DNA from: Carya illinoinensis
Lineage: Eukaryota > Streptophyta > Magnoliopsida > Fagales > Juglandaceae
Assembly: GCF_018687715.1 (NCBI RefSeq)
Contig: NC_056752.1
Coordinates: 7,158,501-7,222,500, forward strand
Direction: 5' to 3'
Length of the DNA stretch: 64,000 bases
The notes beneath the pieces were generated by a model, which was not told the origin of the DNA, made no database searches, and saw only the letters and a list, made by a program, of their open reading frames with translations. This document shows, piece after piece, positions 45,882 through 56,968 of this stretch (the stretch's first letter is position 1; each line of letters begins with the position of its first letter). Made by a program: the position numbers and the translations under genes.

Positions 45882-47610
45882 ACTCTGGACCTTGAGATGC
45901 CACACTGTCATTCTTCGTTCTTATGTTTCTTTGATCCAGTTGTTATGTATAAGAGAATATGATGTTTGATTTCTATAGCTTTCAAGTTATTCTTTGGTTA
46001 TGTCAGCAACACTTGTGAGTGCTATTATATTGTAATCGTCCTTATGACTATTGCATATACGATATCTTTTTTGTTTTGTTAGTTTCAGATCTCACCATCT
46101 CGTGAAATTTATGCACTCGTCTCCTTCCTCTAATAATCGATTCCTAACTTACTTCAGAAGTTGAGTGGGCATGGGATTTTTATTTGGCCTTATGTACTCT
46201 CTTTTTAATAACTATTTGGAAATGAAAAATCGTTATAATCAATTTAGAAACACTTACAAGATTTTTAAAGTAACTGGCTTGCAACACTACGAGTAAGCCA
46301 CTCAATTTATGCACTTTGGCAGCTCTAAATCACCGAACCTCCAGCCTTCTATAGTTTCTCCATGAACGTTAACTCAATCTCTGCAACCATGGGAGCTCCA
46401 AATTAAAATCCTTTTCGCCAATGAACATGCCCGCACCAATAGACTCAACAAACTTGAAGTGATGGAGGTTTATTTATCAGACGAGATTGTGGCTTGAATA
46501 CTTGGAGGATCTCCTCCTTATAGTTTTTCTCAAGAATACCATGAGAAATCAGCAGCTTTGGCCTCTCGCTTAACCCTAAAATTCATGTATAATAATGTAT
46601 ATATAGGTAATGTTAATTTAGGGCAAAGTGTCCAAATCGGACTTAATTTGTTGAACCTGCTAATTTTTTATTCAAGCCATTGTCGCTCGCACATCGGATG
46701 CTTTGACTACTTAGATTTTGCTCTCTATCACTAGAACAACCGAGTAAACTCTGATATGAAGTTCGCTCAAGCGCTTATCAAGCAGGATGTTGAGTAAACT
46801 CTCTGGTCGAGTTCCCCTTGAGCCATTAATGAGCTGAAGCCCAGCCAACTCTGTATGATATCCACCCAAGCGGTTGTTCAGAACAATCTTTATGGTGATT
46901 TTTCTTCGTATTTTATTCATGTAATTTTCTAATTTTGTCTTGTGACTTAAATTTAGAAAAGTACGACTCAAATAAAATTAGGTTTTGTCACACGAATGCA
47001 CCATCAATGCATATTCTACATCAACAATTTCAAAGCAATGATATTACCAGAGGGTTAAATGAAAGGAAAAGGTGGTATAACAATTACATCAAACAGAAGT
47101 AAGAACTTGATAGACTAAGCCCCGTTTGTTTTCATTTCAACATTCAAATACATTCAAATACAAATACTTTTCAATTTCAAATTTTCAAATTTTTAACTTT
47201 TTAATGTGATGATTACCTAATAATTACAATTTTTCCAAACTTCCAAACAAAATACAAAAATCAATTCAACTTTTTTAAATCACAAAATAAAAATTATATC
47301 AAAAAATTATTTTCTAATAATATTTTAACTTTATAATATTTTTATTTAACTTTTTCTCTCTTATTTTTCAAAACCCCATAAAACATCTTAACTCAAATCA
47401 TTTCATTACTATTCACAAACTATTTTAATATCATTCATAAATTTTTCATCTCATCTCATATTTATAATCAAATGAGGCCTAATAGTTTGATATTCATTCC
47501 CATTCTTAAGTTTATTCTACCATTTTGGTTCTATTAAAAAACATAAAAAGTTAGGCTATGTTTAGTAAGTGAAATAATCTCAATACCATCTACTGATCAT
47601 TTGAGATCAC
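45882..47610. other. Intergenic sequence downstream of copy B
   Basis: The first ~260 bases are homologous to the downstream flanks of copies C and D (gttatgtcagcaacacttgtg, tattatattgtaatcg, gatatcttttttgtttt), so the duplication included 3' sequence. The complete Tourist-like MITE at 47119-47479 lies here. No other gene is seen. Confidence 0.6.
47119..47479. mobile_element. Complete Tourist/PIF-Harbinger-like MITE
   Basis: The ends gccccgtttg and ggcctcatttg (reverse complement of the right end) form short terminal inverted repeats of the GGCC-C/T-GTTTG kind seen in Tourist MITEs. The flanks are TAA at 47116-47118 and TAA at 47480-47482, the 3-bp duplication diagnostic of PIF/Harbinger. 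The 361-bp unit is AT-rich and non-coding. Related, decayed copies are at 16761-17025, 21195-21420, 43811-44155 and perhaps 60750-60895. Confidence 0.8.
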
Positions 47611-47978
47611 CTTATTGGAGCATTAACATGCACCACAATATGCCACCACCTAGAAGCAGCAGGATTATGATGATCATTTCAGTCGTGGCAACAACACTGC
47701 ACCAGACTTGTAGCTATTGCCCTCACATTTAGCACTTATTATCAAAGATTCCAGTCTAAGTAATTTACTAGAAAGTCCCTCAAATGAATGAAGTGTCAAG
47801 TACTATTTTGTATTTTCAGAGTCAATAAATTGTACAAACATTCTTTTATTCTCTAGTATGTTAGCTGGCTATACCTTTTGCTATATATAGATAGCATAGT
47901 TTGTAAAGTTTATCACATATTGAATGAAAAGTTGATTTCTTTTTCATCAACTCTACTCTTCTTTTTCTTTTTCTTACA
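47611..47978 (+). repeat. Copia-2 5' LTR
   Basis: From ttattggagcattaacatg to ctttttcttaca. The start has lost its TG, judged against the 3' copy (tgtattagagcaacatg), and the end CA abuts the primer binding site. A TATA-like ctatatatagatag lies near 47880-47893. Confidence 0.85.
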
Positions 47979-48678
47979 TGGTATCAAGAACTTGAAGAGT
48001 GAAATTTTTCTTCCATGGCTACTAATTCCTCCAACTTCACCAATTCCACCAGATCCTTATTTATAAATTTTACAAACATTCTCAACCCCTACAGACTTGA
48101 CCATAGGGACAATCCTTCTCTTCCTTTGGTTCCTAACCCTTTTATCACAAAAATTACACAACTTGTTGAGCCAGAAACAAACTTGGTTTTATCAATGGCA
48201 CTTTGTTAAAACCAAAAACTCCCACTGACACTCTATTTGATGCATGGAATCGATGCAATGATCTTATTGTGTCATGGCTTCAAAATCCAATCAATCTAAC
48301 TCTGAAATCTAGCATTGCACTTGTTGATGATGCTAGACAACTTTGGACTGAACTCAAAGATAGATTTACATAGGAGAATGGCCACCGAATTTTTTCCATT
48401 AAAAAAAGCCTTGACAGGATTACAATAGGATCATGATTCTGTCAATCTTTATTTTGGCAAACTGAAAACTCTATGGGATGAACTCACCATATATGACCCT
48501 TTACCTGATTGTACCTGTGGTAAGCTCATTGTTCTTTTTTTATAGATATCAAAGAGATTGTGTCATACAGTTTCTCATGGGTTTTAATGACTCTTACCAT
48601 GTCACTCGTTACCAAATCATATTGTTTGACCCATTACCTCCTCTCATCAAAATTCTTTCAATGATTCAATAGCAAGAA

Positions 48679-49188
48679 ATGCAGAACCTCATGATTTCAA
48701 GACTGTCTTCTCTTGATTCCATGGCACTTGCTATTAAGCAACCATCCAACCCATCTAAACCACCATACAGAGCATCCAATCAACAAAAACATGATAGACC
48801 ATTTTGCACATATTGCAAAATTCAATACCATACTCTTAAAAATTGCTTCAAAGCAGGTAATGCACAACCTCCTCTTTGCACTCATTGTCATTTGACAGGT
48901 CATTTGGCAGAAAAATGCTATAAACTTCACAGATACCCACTTAGAAATAAATTCCATGTCAAGCATAATCCTCTTGGTTTTTCATCCGCTAATCTCACCT
49001 CAGTTGAACCAATAGCTTTTACAGATGAGAAAATGACATTCACAAAGGACCAATATCAACAACTATTGTCTCTATTGCCGTCAAAGGAGGTTTCCATTGC
49101 CAATCACTTGGTTAATAATGTTCAAACAAATCGTACTTCCTCTTCTCTCATAAATGGTATACACTTCTGTCTCACTTCATCTACCTAA
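48679..49188 (+). pseudogene. Copia-2 gag, C-terminal part
   Basis: The frame carries CTYCKIQYHTLKNC and CTHCHLTGHLAEKCYKLHRYP, the second a typical copia zinc knuckle (C-x2-C-x4-H-x4-C) with the YKLhGYP tail of RE1-type gags. The N-terminal part of gag (48015-48678) is broken into several frames by stops, for example near 48207 and 48370. It is not functional. Confidence 0.85.
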
Positions 49189-49194
49189 GCACAC

Positions 49195-49710
49195 AACACT
49201 GCACCAAAAACATCTTGGATTATTGACACTGGTGCTACAGACCATATGATTTGTAGCACCTCTTTTTTCTCAGCCATTACTTCACATGTTTCTTTTGTGG
49301 CAAGACTTCCCAATGGTAGCACTGCAGCTGTTTCCCATATAGGCATTGTCAAAATCACTAACACTTTAGTTCTGCACAATGTGCTCTGTGTTTCATCTTT
49401 CTCTTTCAATTTAATCTCAGCAAAACAATTGACTAATTCTCTTTCTTGCTGCTTCATATTCTTTTCACAAAATTGCTTTATACAGAACTTTTTGTCATGG
49501 ACCACGATTGGTATGGGTGAGATGAATAATGGCTTTTATCACTTGGTTAATGCTGAAGTTTCACCACCAGCTCTTCTTCATCAAATTTTTGTTTCTTTGC
49601 CTAAAAGTTTTTCTATTTCTAATACTTTTAAATCTGTTGATTCCATTTCTGATCTTTGGCATTGTAGAATGGGCCACACACCCATTTCAAACTTACATGT
49701 CATTTAAGAT
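49195..49710 (+). pseudogene. Copia-2 protease and pre-integrase fragment
   Basis: The frame reads SWIIDTGATDHMICS (aspartic protease D-T-G motif, near 49211), LPNGSTAAVSHIGIV and VLCVSSFSFNLISAKQL, and later LWHCRMGHTPISNLHV, the GAG_pre-integrase H. A stop ends it at 49707. The motif is conserved but the chain is broken. Confidence 0.87.
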
Positions 49711-49744
49711 CCTTCTATCAAAAATCACTTCTGTTTAATTTCTA

Positions 49745-50259
49745 GTGATCAACTTTGTCTTATTTGTCCCATTGTGTTTCAAACTTCCTTTTCCCATTAA
49801 CACTCATAAAAGCAAGAAAATATTTGAGCTCATACACTGTGACATCTGGGGACCCAACTCTAGTACAACTTATGATGGTTTCAAGTACTTCTTAACCATT
49901 GTAGATGACTTCTCAAGAAATACTTAGATCTATTTGCTTAAGTCTAAATCAAATACTAGAACTTGTATAGAAGCTTTCTGCAAGTTAGTAGAAACTCAGT
50001 TCCACACTAAAGTTCAAATCCTCAAAAGTGACAATGGACTTGAATTTCAAATGACAGATTTTTTCAATAAAAAATGTATCACCATAAAACTTGTGTGGAA
50101 ACCCCACAACAAAATGGCATAACCGAGAGAAAGCATCAACATCTCTTGAATATTGCTCGAGCCCTTAAAATTCAATCAAATCTTCCACAAAAATACTGGA
50201 ATGATTGCATTCTTACTGCAACATACATTATCAATAGTGTACCTAGTCCAGTACTCTAA
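49745..50259 (+). pseudogene. Copia-2 integrase fragments
   Basis: Pieces in several frames read FELIHCDIWGPNSSTTYDGF (first D), VDDFSRNT, ILKSDNGLEFQM (second D) and [14 protein letters not shown] (Glu). Stops near 49926 and a frameshift near 50070 break it. The following frame (50281-50961) carries [12 protein letters not shown] and [19 protein letters not shown], the copia C-terminal integrase region and linker. Confidence 0.88.
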
Positions 50260-50739
50260 AACAAAACTCCTTTCGAGCTCTTGTTTAGCAACCCTCCCAC
50301 TTATTCCCACATGAGAATTTTAGGTTGCTTATGTTTTGCCTCAACTCTATCTCAAAACAGTAAAAAGTTTGACCCTCGAGGTAGGAAATGCATTTTCCTT
50401 GGGTATCCTTTAGGAATCAAAGGATATAAACTCATTGACCTTGACACTAATGCAGTTTTCATTTCAAGAGATGTCACCTTTTATGAGAATATTTTTCCTT
50501 TTCATCATCAAACCCTTCCTGCAGCTACTGCCCTTTTGCCTGTTTTTAATAATTTTCCTTCTTCCCCTTCCCCTCACATTCTGCTTACTCATTCTCCTTT
50601 GACTCCTCCACAACTTACCAACCGTTCCATGCCCTCCTTCTCTTCATCCTCTCCCTTACAAACTTTACCCTCTGAACCCATTCTTCCCGCATCACCTCCC
50701 AATCTATCATCATGTTCAGACTTTTCTCCTCAACCTGCT

Positions 50740-52040
50740 CTTAGAAGATCAACAAGAACAAGAAGAGCACCACAATATCTTCAAGACTTCCACTGCCAAC
50801 ACATTTCTTCTATTTCACCTAATCAATTTTGGGCTCCATCATCTTCCTGTTCAGGTATACCATTCCCTTTATCTTCATCAATTTCTTATGATCACTTGTC
50901 ACCAAATTATTCTCTCTCTCCTTTTTTTTTTTTTTTCCGCCACAATTTCTTCACACATTGATCCTAACACTTATAAACAAGCTATACTGGACACTGACTG
51001 GTGTAAGGCAATGGAGATTGAGATTGTAGTTTTAGAATTAAACAACACATGGGTCCTCACTGATTTACCCCCTAGAAAAATTCTCATTGATTGTAAATAT
51101 GTTTACAAAACAAAATACCACTCAATTGGTACTGTCGATAGGAAGAAGGCTAGGTTGGTTGCTAGAGGTTTCACTCAAAAGGAGGGAATAGACTACCACA
51201 AGACATTTTCACAAGTTGTCAAAATGATCACTGTAAGATCCCTTCTTGCCTTAGCAGCTATTCATGGATGACATTTTCAACAATTTGATGTCAACAATAC
51301 CTTCCTCCATTGTGACCTCTATGAAAAAATTTACGTGAAGAGACCTCTTGGCTATAGCAAAGGTTCTCCCACTCAAGTTTGCAAACTGCTCAAAAGTCTC
51401 TATGGCCTTAAACAAGCCTCATGCCAATGGTATGATAAATTTTCTCAATCTCTCATTCAATTTGGATTCACTTAATCAAAAGCTTATTATAGCCTCTTTA
51501 CTTGCACCAATGCTGACACATTCACAACCCTTTTAGTCTATGTATATGACATGTAATGGCTAGCAATTCCATTCATTCTATCTGTTCTCAAAGCTTTTCT
51601 GAATCACCATTTTAAAATCTAAGACCTTGGTTCTTTAAGGTATTTTCTAGGCATTGAAGTTGCTAGATCACCATCTGGTATTCATCTTTGCCAAAGAAAA
51701 TACGCTCTAGACATTCTTTCAAACTTTGGACATCTAGCTTCCAAACCATTAAAAATTCCCATGGACCAAAATCACAAACTTAGCAGATCTTCTGGTTCCC
51801 CTCTACTTGATCCTACTATTTATAGGTGCCTTATAGGCAAACTGTTATATCTCACCATAACCAGACCAAACATTAGTTACCTTACTCATGTTCTTAGTCA
51901 ATTTTTAGACCATCCCTCTTCCCCTCAACTTACTGTTATCCACAAAATTCTCAGATACATTAAAAATGCTCTTGGTCAAGGTATCCTCCTATCTTCAACA
52001 TTTCCAATTCACCTCAAAGGCTATTGTGATTCTAACTAGG
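50740..52040 (+). pseudogene. Copia-2 reverse transcriptase, mutated active site
   Basis: Recognisable segments are [69 protein letters not shown] and LLDPTIYRCLIGKLLYLTI. The YVDD box reads YVYD followed by Met and a stop (51539-51556), so one catalytic Asp is replaced by Tyr. A 16-base T run near 50922-50937 coincides with a frameshift. Stops near 51269 and others break the chain. Confidence 0.88.
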
Positions 52041-52480
52041 CCTCATGTCCAAACACAAGAAAATCTGTCACTGGTGATTGTATTTTCTTGGACCACTCTC
52101 TCATTTCATATAAATAAATAAATAAACAAACTGTTGTATCTTGATCCTTTGCTGAGGAAGAATATCGAGCCATAGCCTCCATTTCAACAGAGTTCACTTG
52201 GCTCAAATAGCTATTCTCTAACCTGTCTACTGCTCATCCACAGGCAATTGATTGTATTGTGATAATCAAGCTGCAATTCACATAGTAGCTAACCATGTTT
52301 TTCATGAAAGAACCAAATATATTGAAGTGGACTGTCATCTAATCCGAGACAAAATTCTTGAAGGCAGTATCAAAATTGCTCATATTCCAACTCATTCACA
52401 ACTGGCTAATATATTTACCAAGTCCTTGCCATCTCATATTCTCTACTCACACCTCTCCAAGATGGGAATAGCAAATATAT
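52041..52480 (+). pseudogene. Copia-2 RNase H fragment
   Basis: Text such as SCPNTRKSVTGDCIFLDHSLISYK, FAEEEYRAIASISTEFTWL and [20 protein letters not shown] corresponds to the copia RNase H core and its D and E residues. [15 protein letters not shown] and the C-terminal [14 protein letters not shown] are also present. Stops and at least one frameshift (near 52230-52250) break it. Confidence 0.87.
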
Positions 52481-52517
52481 ATTCTCCATCTTCCCGTTTT
52501 TTTTTGGGGGGGGGGGG

Positions 52518-52771
52518 TGTATTAGAGCAACATGCACCATAATATGCCACCACCTTGAAGCAGCATGATCATGATGATCATTTCAGTCGTGTTGTTATGC
52601 CACCACCTTGAAGCAGTAGGATCATGATGATCATTTCAATCGTGGCAACAACACTACGCCAGACTTCTAGTTGCTGGCCTCACATTCAGCACTTATCAAC
52701 AAAGATTCTGTTGTAAATAATCTACTAGAAAGTCCCTCAAATGGATGAAGTGTCATGTACTGTTTTGTATT
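52518..52771 (+). repeat. Copia-2 3' LTR, 3'-truncated, with 53-bp duplication
   Basis: It matches the 5' LTR from its start to the text gtgtcatgtactgttttgta. A 53-base unit beginning atgccaccaccttgaagcag occurs twice in tandem (52544-52596 and 52597-52649), against once in the 5' LTR. The last ~160 bases of the LTR are missing. Confidence 0.82.
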
Positions 52772-53230
52772 CATGTACTATTCTTTTTTATGAAAGTGTC
52801 ATGAAGGAGTTTATCTTTGATTTTTTACGAAAGAAAGGTATGTAATACTATTGGAATCTAAGGAGAAAGAAAGAAAGAATTGCACTTTCTTCCCTCAAAT
52901 AAATATTAATACTTGTCGTTTGAAATACCATCACAAATTTACAAATTACTACAATGGCAACATGGTCATTTACTTAAATTTCAACTATTAACATTCTATA
53001 ATTTCATTTATCTTTTAATTAATTTTGACAAGATGTCATTAGATCTTAACAAGGGATAAATTTCAAGTGAGTAGAATAACTTTCTATAATATGATATGGC
53101 TTATTATAGTGATGGTTTGAAGAGCTAATTAAAGAATTTTCTCATAAGACTGCCGTACAAAGGCATAAAGGGCCCATTTTCCTACATATCTAGAGTTGGT
53201 CTCCATGTCAAGATTGCATTAAAATTAAGA

Positions 53231-53365
53231 GAAATGATAGATGTAGTATTTGTGATTGTATAAATATTACGTAATCATTTTAAAAAAAGTGAATAAATAT
53301 AAAATTTATATAAAAAAAATATTTATTTAATAATAAATCTCACTCTTTTTCAAAAAACCTATACT
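53231..53365. mobile_element. Short MITE-like repeat, dispersed family, inverted
   Basis: This is the reverse-orientation relative of 29664-29818: aaaaagtgaataaatataa, ttatataaaaaaaatattta, aataataaatctcactcttt match its reverse complement in order. It starts aatgatagatgtagtatttg, like the reversed right end of the 33316 copy. Confidence 0.55.
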
Positions 53366-53427
53366 ATATTTATATAAGATTTATTGGAAATTACGTTCTT
53401 TAAACCCATCAGAAACCACACACAAAT

Positions 53428-53720
53428 TTCTAGCTAAACCCATTGCGATTAGTACTTTATCTTTCAGACTCCAACTAAATTACAGCATTAATCAAACTGT
53501 CCCTAGAAGTCAAATCATAGGTTGGACAAGTGGGCTGCCTTTTCGACCCCACTTCGTGCCTTTTGCTTCCAACTTTCTAGCTTTAAACCCATTGCGATTA
53601 CTACTTATCTTTCAGACTCCAACTAAATTACAGCATTAATCAAACTGTCCCTAGAAGTCAAATCATAGGTTGGACAAGTGGGCCACCTTTTCGACCCCAC
53701 TACGTGCCTTTTGCTTCCAA
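53428..53720 (+). repeat. 148-bp tandem duplication upstream of copy C
   Basis: Two units (53428-53575 and 53576-53720) share cccattgcgatta, ctttcagactccaactaaat and gtcaaatcataggttggaca with only a few differences. The single, more diverged equivalent lies upstream of copy B (about 44890-45040), so the doubling happened after B and C split. It sits about 190 bases before the copy C TATA box and may alter its promoter. Confidence 0.88.
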
Positions 53721-53911
53721 ATTCATTAAACAATAACTCATTGACGAATCGCAATGAGTCATGACCATTTCGTTAGCAGTTTTTTTTGGAACATCCTATT
53801 TCTCTTAGTTTGGAAGGTGAGCGAACTAATGTTTCTTCACACTTCCTCTAACAACATCTCATCAAACGTCTCATATTAGTTCCTTGTATTCCTCAAGCAA
53901 AATTAGGGCTC

Positions 53912-53919
53912 TATAAATA
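53912..53919 (+). promoter_or_regulatory. TATA box of proline-rich copy C
   Basis: The sequence ctctataaataccaccgggt lies 102 bases before the ATG at 54014. It and the following leader are nearly the same as in copy B, except that the A run is absent. Confidence 0.8.
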
Positions 53920-54013
53920 CCACCGGGTGCATGTCATCTTCAATCAACACAACTAGCAGATCATACCAGAAGTGAAACACCTCACAAAACATTCTTCTCC
54001 AAGTGTTTAAATC

Positions 54014-54487
54014 ATGGCTTTTTCCAAGTATTGTTTCCTTCCGTCTATGATCATGGCATTGCTATTCTCAAGCACCGAGATGAGTCTAGCAGCTCGTCAC
54101 CTCTTGGATACACCAGCAGCTCCGCCCCCAGCATTGACACTGCCTACAATCCCGTCCCTGCCCACGGCAACCTTGCCTCCACTGCCTAGCACGCCATTGC
54201 CTACTTTACCGACTCAACCAAATCTTCCTATGCCTACATTGCCACCATTGCCTACAAACCCCTTGCCAACACTGCCAATTCAACCAACTCTTCCAAAGTC
54301 CACCTTGCCGCCGCTGCCAAGCACCCAACTCCCAACACTGCCAACAATGCCCATGATCCCCAACGTGGCACTACCTCCGATGCCAGCTTTTCCGTTGCCC
54401 ACCATTCCAACCACAATCCCTTCAATCCCCTCCATTCCAACTACAATCCCAAAAATTCCTTTCCTCCCCCCACCACCATCAAATTAA
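54014..54487 (+). CDS. Secreted proline-rich protein, copy C
   Basis: This single-exon gene encodes 157 residues. The signal peptide is at about 1-26 (FLPSMIMALLFSSTEMSLA) and is followed by ARHLLDTPAAPPPALTLPT. The mature part has ATLPPLPSTPLPTLP, TLPPLPTNPLPTLP and STLPPLPSTQLPTLP units, then VALPPMPAFPLPTIP and a C-terminal KIPFLPPPPSN. Compared with copy B it has lost one repeat block near residue 55 but gained one near 130, so repeat number varies between copies, as expected for slippage. Stop is TAA. Close match to copy B in promoter, leader and signal peptide shows B and C are the youngest intact pair. Predicted apoplastic or cell-wall protein; the family name is uncertain. Confidence 0.87.
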   Translation: MAFSKYCFLPSMIMALLFSSTEMSLAARHLLDTPAAPPPALTLPTIPSLPTATLPPLPSTPLPTLPTQPNLPMPTLPPLPTNPLPTLPIQPTLPKSTLPPLPSTQLPTLPTMPMIPNVALPPMPAFPLPTIPTTIPSIPSIPTTIPKIPFLPPPPSN

Positions 54488-55175
54488 ACACCGGTTCTTG
54501 AGATGCCTCATGTTCGTGCTTCACTACTTGAGTTTGGATGTTTCTTTGCGCATTACTTGAGCTATTCTGGATTATGTTAGAACCTGTATCTCTTCTTATA
54601 TTGAGAGTTTTCACAGTCGTGAGGGGTTCATTTGCATTTGTCTTTATAAGAGAATATGATGTTTCATTTCTATAGTTTTCGAGCCATTCTTAATTGGTTA
54701 TGTCAGGGACGCTTGTGTTTGTTATTATATTGTAACCGACCTTATGAGTATTCAATATATGATATCTTTTTTGTTTTTTAGTCTCAACTCTATTTCCTCT
54801 GATAATCGAGTCCCTATCTTACCTTAATTAAGAGTTAAGTGCATGCGCTTGGACTTCTATTAGACCTTATCATGCACTGTCTTTTCTATAATCATTTCTC
54901 AAAAAAAAAAAAAAAAAAATGCACTCATTGCTACTAGCAAGCTTGGGTAAAAATTATTTCAGAATATATATAAATACTGATCTCCATATATACTAACAGG
55001 TATTTTACACTTTGAACTCCGAACTACCAAAAGTACCAATTATTCATTGTACTATGATATTATAAAAAGCATACAAAAACATCATTATCTATTTTGACCG
55101 TTAAGATGAATGAAAAGTGGATAAGAAAAAGTGATATCGCACATTCTTGACGGTTGGATATTCTTAATATGAAGC
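54488..55175. other. Duplicated 3' flank of copy C
   Basis: Homologous to the flank of copy D (about 62000-62111 and 63130-63900). Shared text includes gattatgttagaac, gaggggttcatttgcattt, aagagttaagtg and caaaaacatcattat. An A run lies near 54901-54919. No separate gene is seen. Copia-3 begins at its right end. Confidence 0.7.
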
Positions 55176-55515
55176 TGTTGAATAAACCCCCCAAGTGTGA
55201 GATGGGTTTGGGTTTGCAGCCACCAACTCCATGCTCACCCACCACCACCCACCATTGTTAGGCCACCCACCCTCTCCCAAGTCAGAAGAAACTACAAATG
55301 GTGGGCTGCTCTTTCCTATAAATAGGAGGGAGCTCAGATGCAAAATGGGCAGTGGGTAAAGAGAGAAAGATGGACCTGAGAGAGAAATAGAATTTGTAGA
55401 GTGTTTTGTAAATTCCGTACAAATTCTAGAAAAGAGGCTCCAGTAGACGTAAGCAATTTGCTGAACCACTTTAAAATTATTTTGTATGATTTTTGGACAG
55501 GACGTAAGCACAACA
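55176..55515 (+). repeat. Copia-3 5' LTR
   Basis: 340 bases with TG...CA ends and a TATA-like cctataaatagg near 55315-55326. It ends directly before attggtatcagagc. Confidence 0.93.
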
Positions 55516-55599
55516 ATTGGTATCAGAGCTCTGGTTCGAGCTGTCTGAAAATTCAAGTTGCTCAAAATAAATTTTTGACAACTCCAGGGTGTTCCTCGC

Positions 55600-55950
55600 G
55601 TCGAGACGAATCCGTTGCAGCAAACAGAATCGAAAACGGAGGTCGGAGGAGCCCACACGCTCCCCTAGAAGGTCAGCGCGTGCATCTGTTGTAATTCACG
55701 CGCCCCCACGCGCATCGGAGGTTGAAGACGACTGATCCACACACGCCCACGTGCCTCCACTCGCTCCAGAGGTTGAAGACGCGTGAAGGACACGCTCCCA
55801 CGCGCCCTACAGAGGTTCAGCGCGTGTACTACACCCGCCACACTCTCCCCCATGCGCACACAGTGCTGTAGCGCGTGTAATCCACGCGCCCAGTCACCAC
55901 CCACTGGCACTGTGACGCGCGTGTAATCCACGCTCCCACGCGCTAGACAG
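55600..55950 (+). repeat. GC-rich degenerate repeat leader of copia-3
   Basis: Between primer binding site and gag lies a GC-rich stretch very unlike its surroundings, with repeated gaggttgaagacg, cacgctcccacgcgc and gcgcgtgtaatccacgc at irregular spacing. It has no long open frame on the plus strand. It may be a packaging or translation leader, or hitch-hiked DNA. Confidence 0.7.
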
Positions 55951-56110
55951 ATCAAAACCGTCCATTTTTTAGATCCATTTTCGGCTTGATCTAAGCCATT
56001 CGGAGTTTGATTTCAGCAATCAAATAGTGCTTTCCTACTATTTGGATCGTTCCGGACTCATCCGTACGGTTAGAATTTTGAAATTTTGAGTCTAAATTTT
56101 TTAAATTCAA

Positions 56111-56950
56111 ATGAAAGGATCTGGAAGAGACAGGAGCTCTGAACATGCCAGTAGCTCAGGACGTCGGTCCACTGTGTCAAATGCCAAGTTTGAAGTTGAG
56201 AAGTTCGATGGAACAAGCAACTTCGGCATGGGGCAGTGTGAAGTCATGGACGTTTTGATCCAACAAGAGTTGGATATTGCGTTGGGGGGAAAGCCAGATA
56301 ATATGGCTGATCAGGGTTGGAAGAAGCTTAATACTTAAGCTTGTAGTACAATCCGATTATGCCTTACCAAAGAACAAAAGTATTTTGTCATGAGAGAGAC
56401 AGATGCTAGGGTACTTTGGCAGAAATTGGAGGATAAGTTCATAAAGACGAGTATTGAGAGTCGTTTGCACTTGAAGAAGAAGCTCTTCAGATTCCAATTT
56501 CGTGAAGGTATTTCAATGCCTGAACATCTGAATAATTATAATCAAATTCTTGCTGATTTGTTAAACTTGGATGTTAAAATCGAAGATGAAGATAAGGCTT
56601 TACTACTGTTAAATTCCTTGCCTGATACATATGAGCATTTAATTACTACTCTATTGTCTGGGAAGGAAAATATTAGTTTTGAAGATGTATCTAGCTCTTT
56701 AATTAGCAATGAGTACCAGAGAAAAGATAAACAAGTATAACAAGATACATCAAGTGAAGCGCTAACAGCAAGGGGGAGACCACAGTCAAGGTATCCCGGA
56801 AGGAGGAAAGGTTTTCATTCGAAAACCTGAGCTACATCACGTGGTTCATCAGTCGGCAGAAAACTCGCCAGAGACGAGTGTTCCTTTTGTCACAACAAAG
56901 GACACTGGAGGAAGGATTGTCCAAACCGAAAGGAACAATAGCAAAATCAA
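56111..56950 (+). pseudogene. Copia-3 gag
   Basis: The frame starts at an ATG (56111) and contains AKFEVEKFDGTSNFGM, the copia gag start, then ALLLLNSLPDTYEHLITTLL of the UBN2 capsid region. The zinc knuckle CSFCHNKGHWRKDC follows at about 56879-56920. Stops at 56336-56338, 56738-56740, 56828-56830 and 56939-56941 interrupt it, all in one unshifted frame. Several are single-base changes of sense codons. Confidence 0.9.
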
Positions 56951-56968
56951 CCCTCCACAGCCAATGTC

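Larger units (their letters stand above)
47611..52771 (+). mobile_element. Ty1/copia retrotransposon 2 (RE1-like), decayed
   Basis: A 5' LTR of about 368 bases (47611-47978) is followed directly by a primer binding site tggtatcaagaac. Then come gag, protease, integrase, RT and RNase H in copia order. At the right a T/G-rich polypurine-like run (52501-52517) is followed by a 3' LTR that is recognisable only to about 52771. Gag with YKLHRYP after the zinc knuckle, short LTRs and RT text such as PLLDPTIYRCLIGKLLYLT are like RE1-type copia of plants. Many stops and frameshifts make this the most decayed of the three copia copies. The right end is truncated, so no target duplication could be found. 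Confidence 0.92.
52772..53911. other. Intergenic sequence, upstream of copy C
   Basis: It contains the MITE-like unit 53231-53365, a 148-bp tandem duplication (53428-53720) and the promoter block of copy C (gtttggaaggtgagcgaac near 53809). No other gene is seen. Confidence 0.6.
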
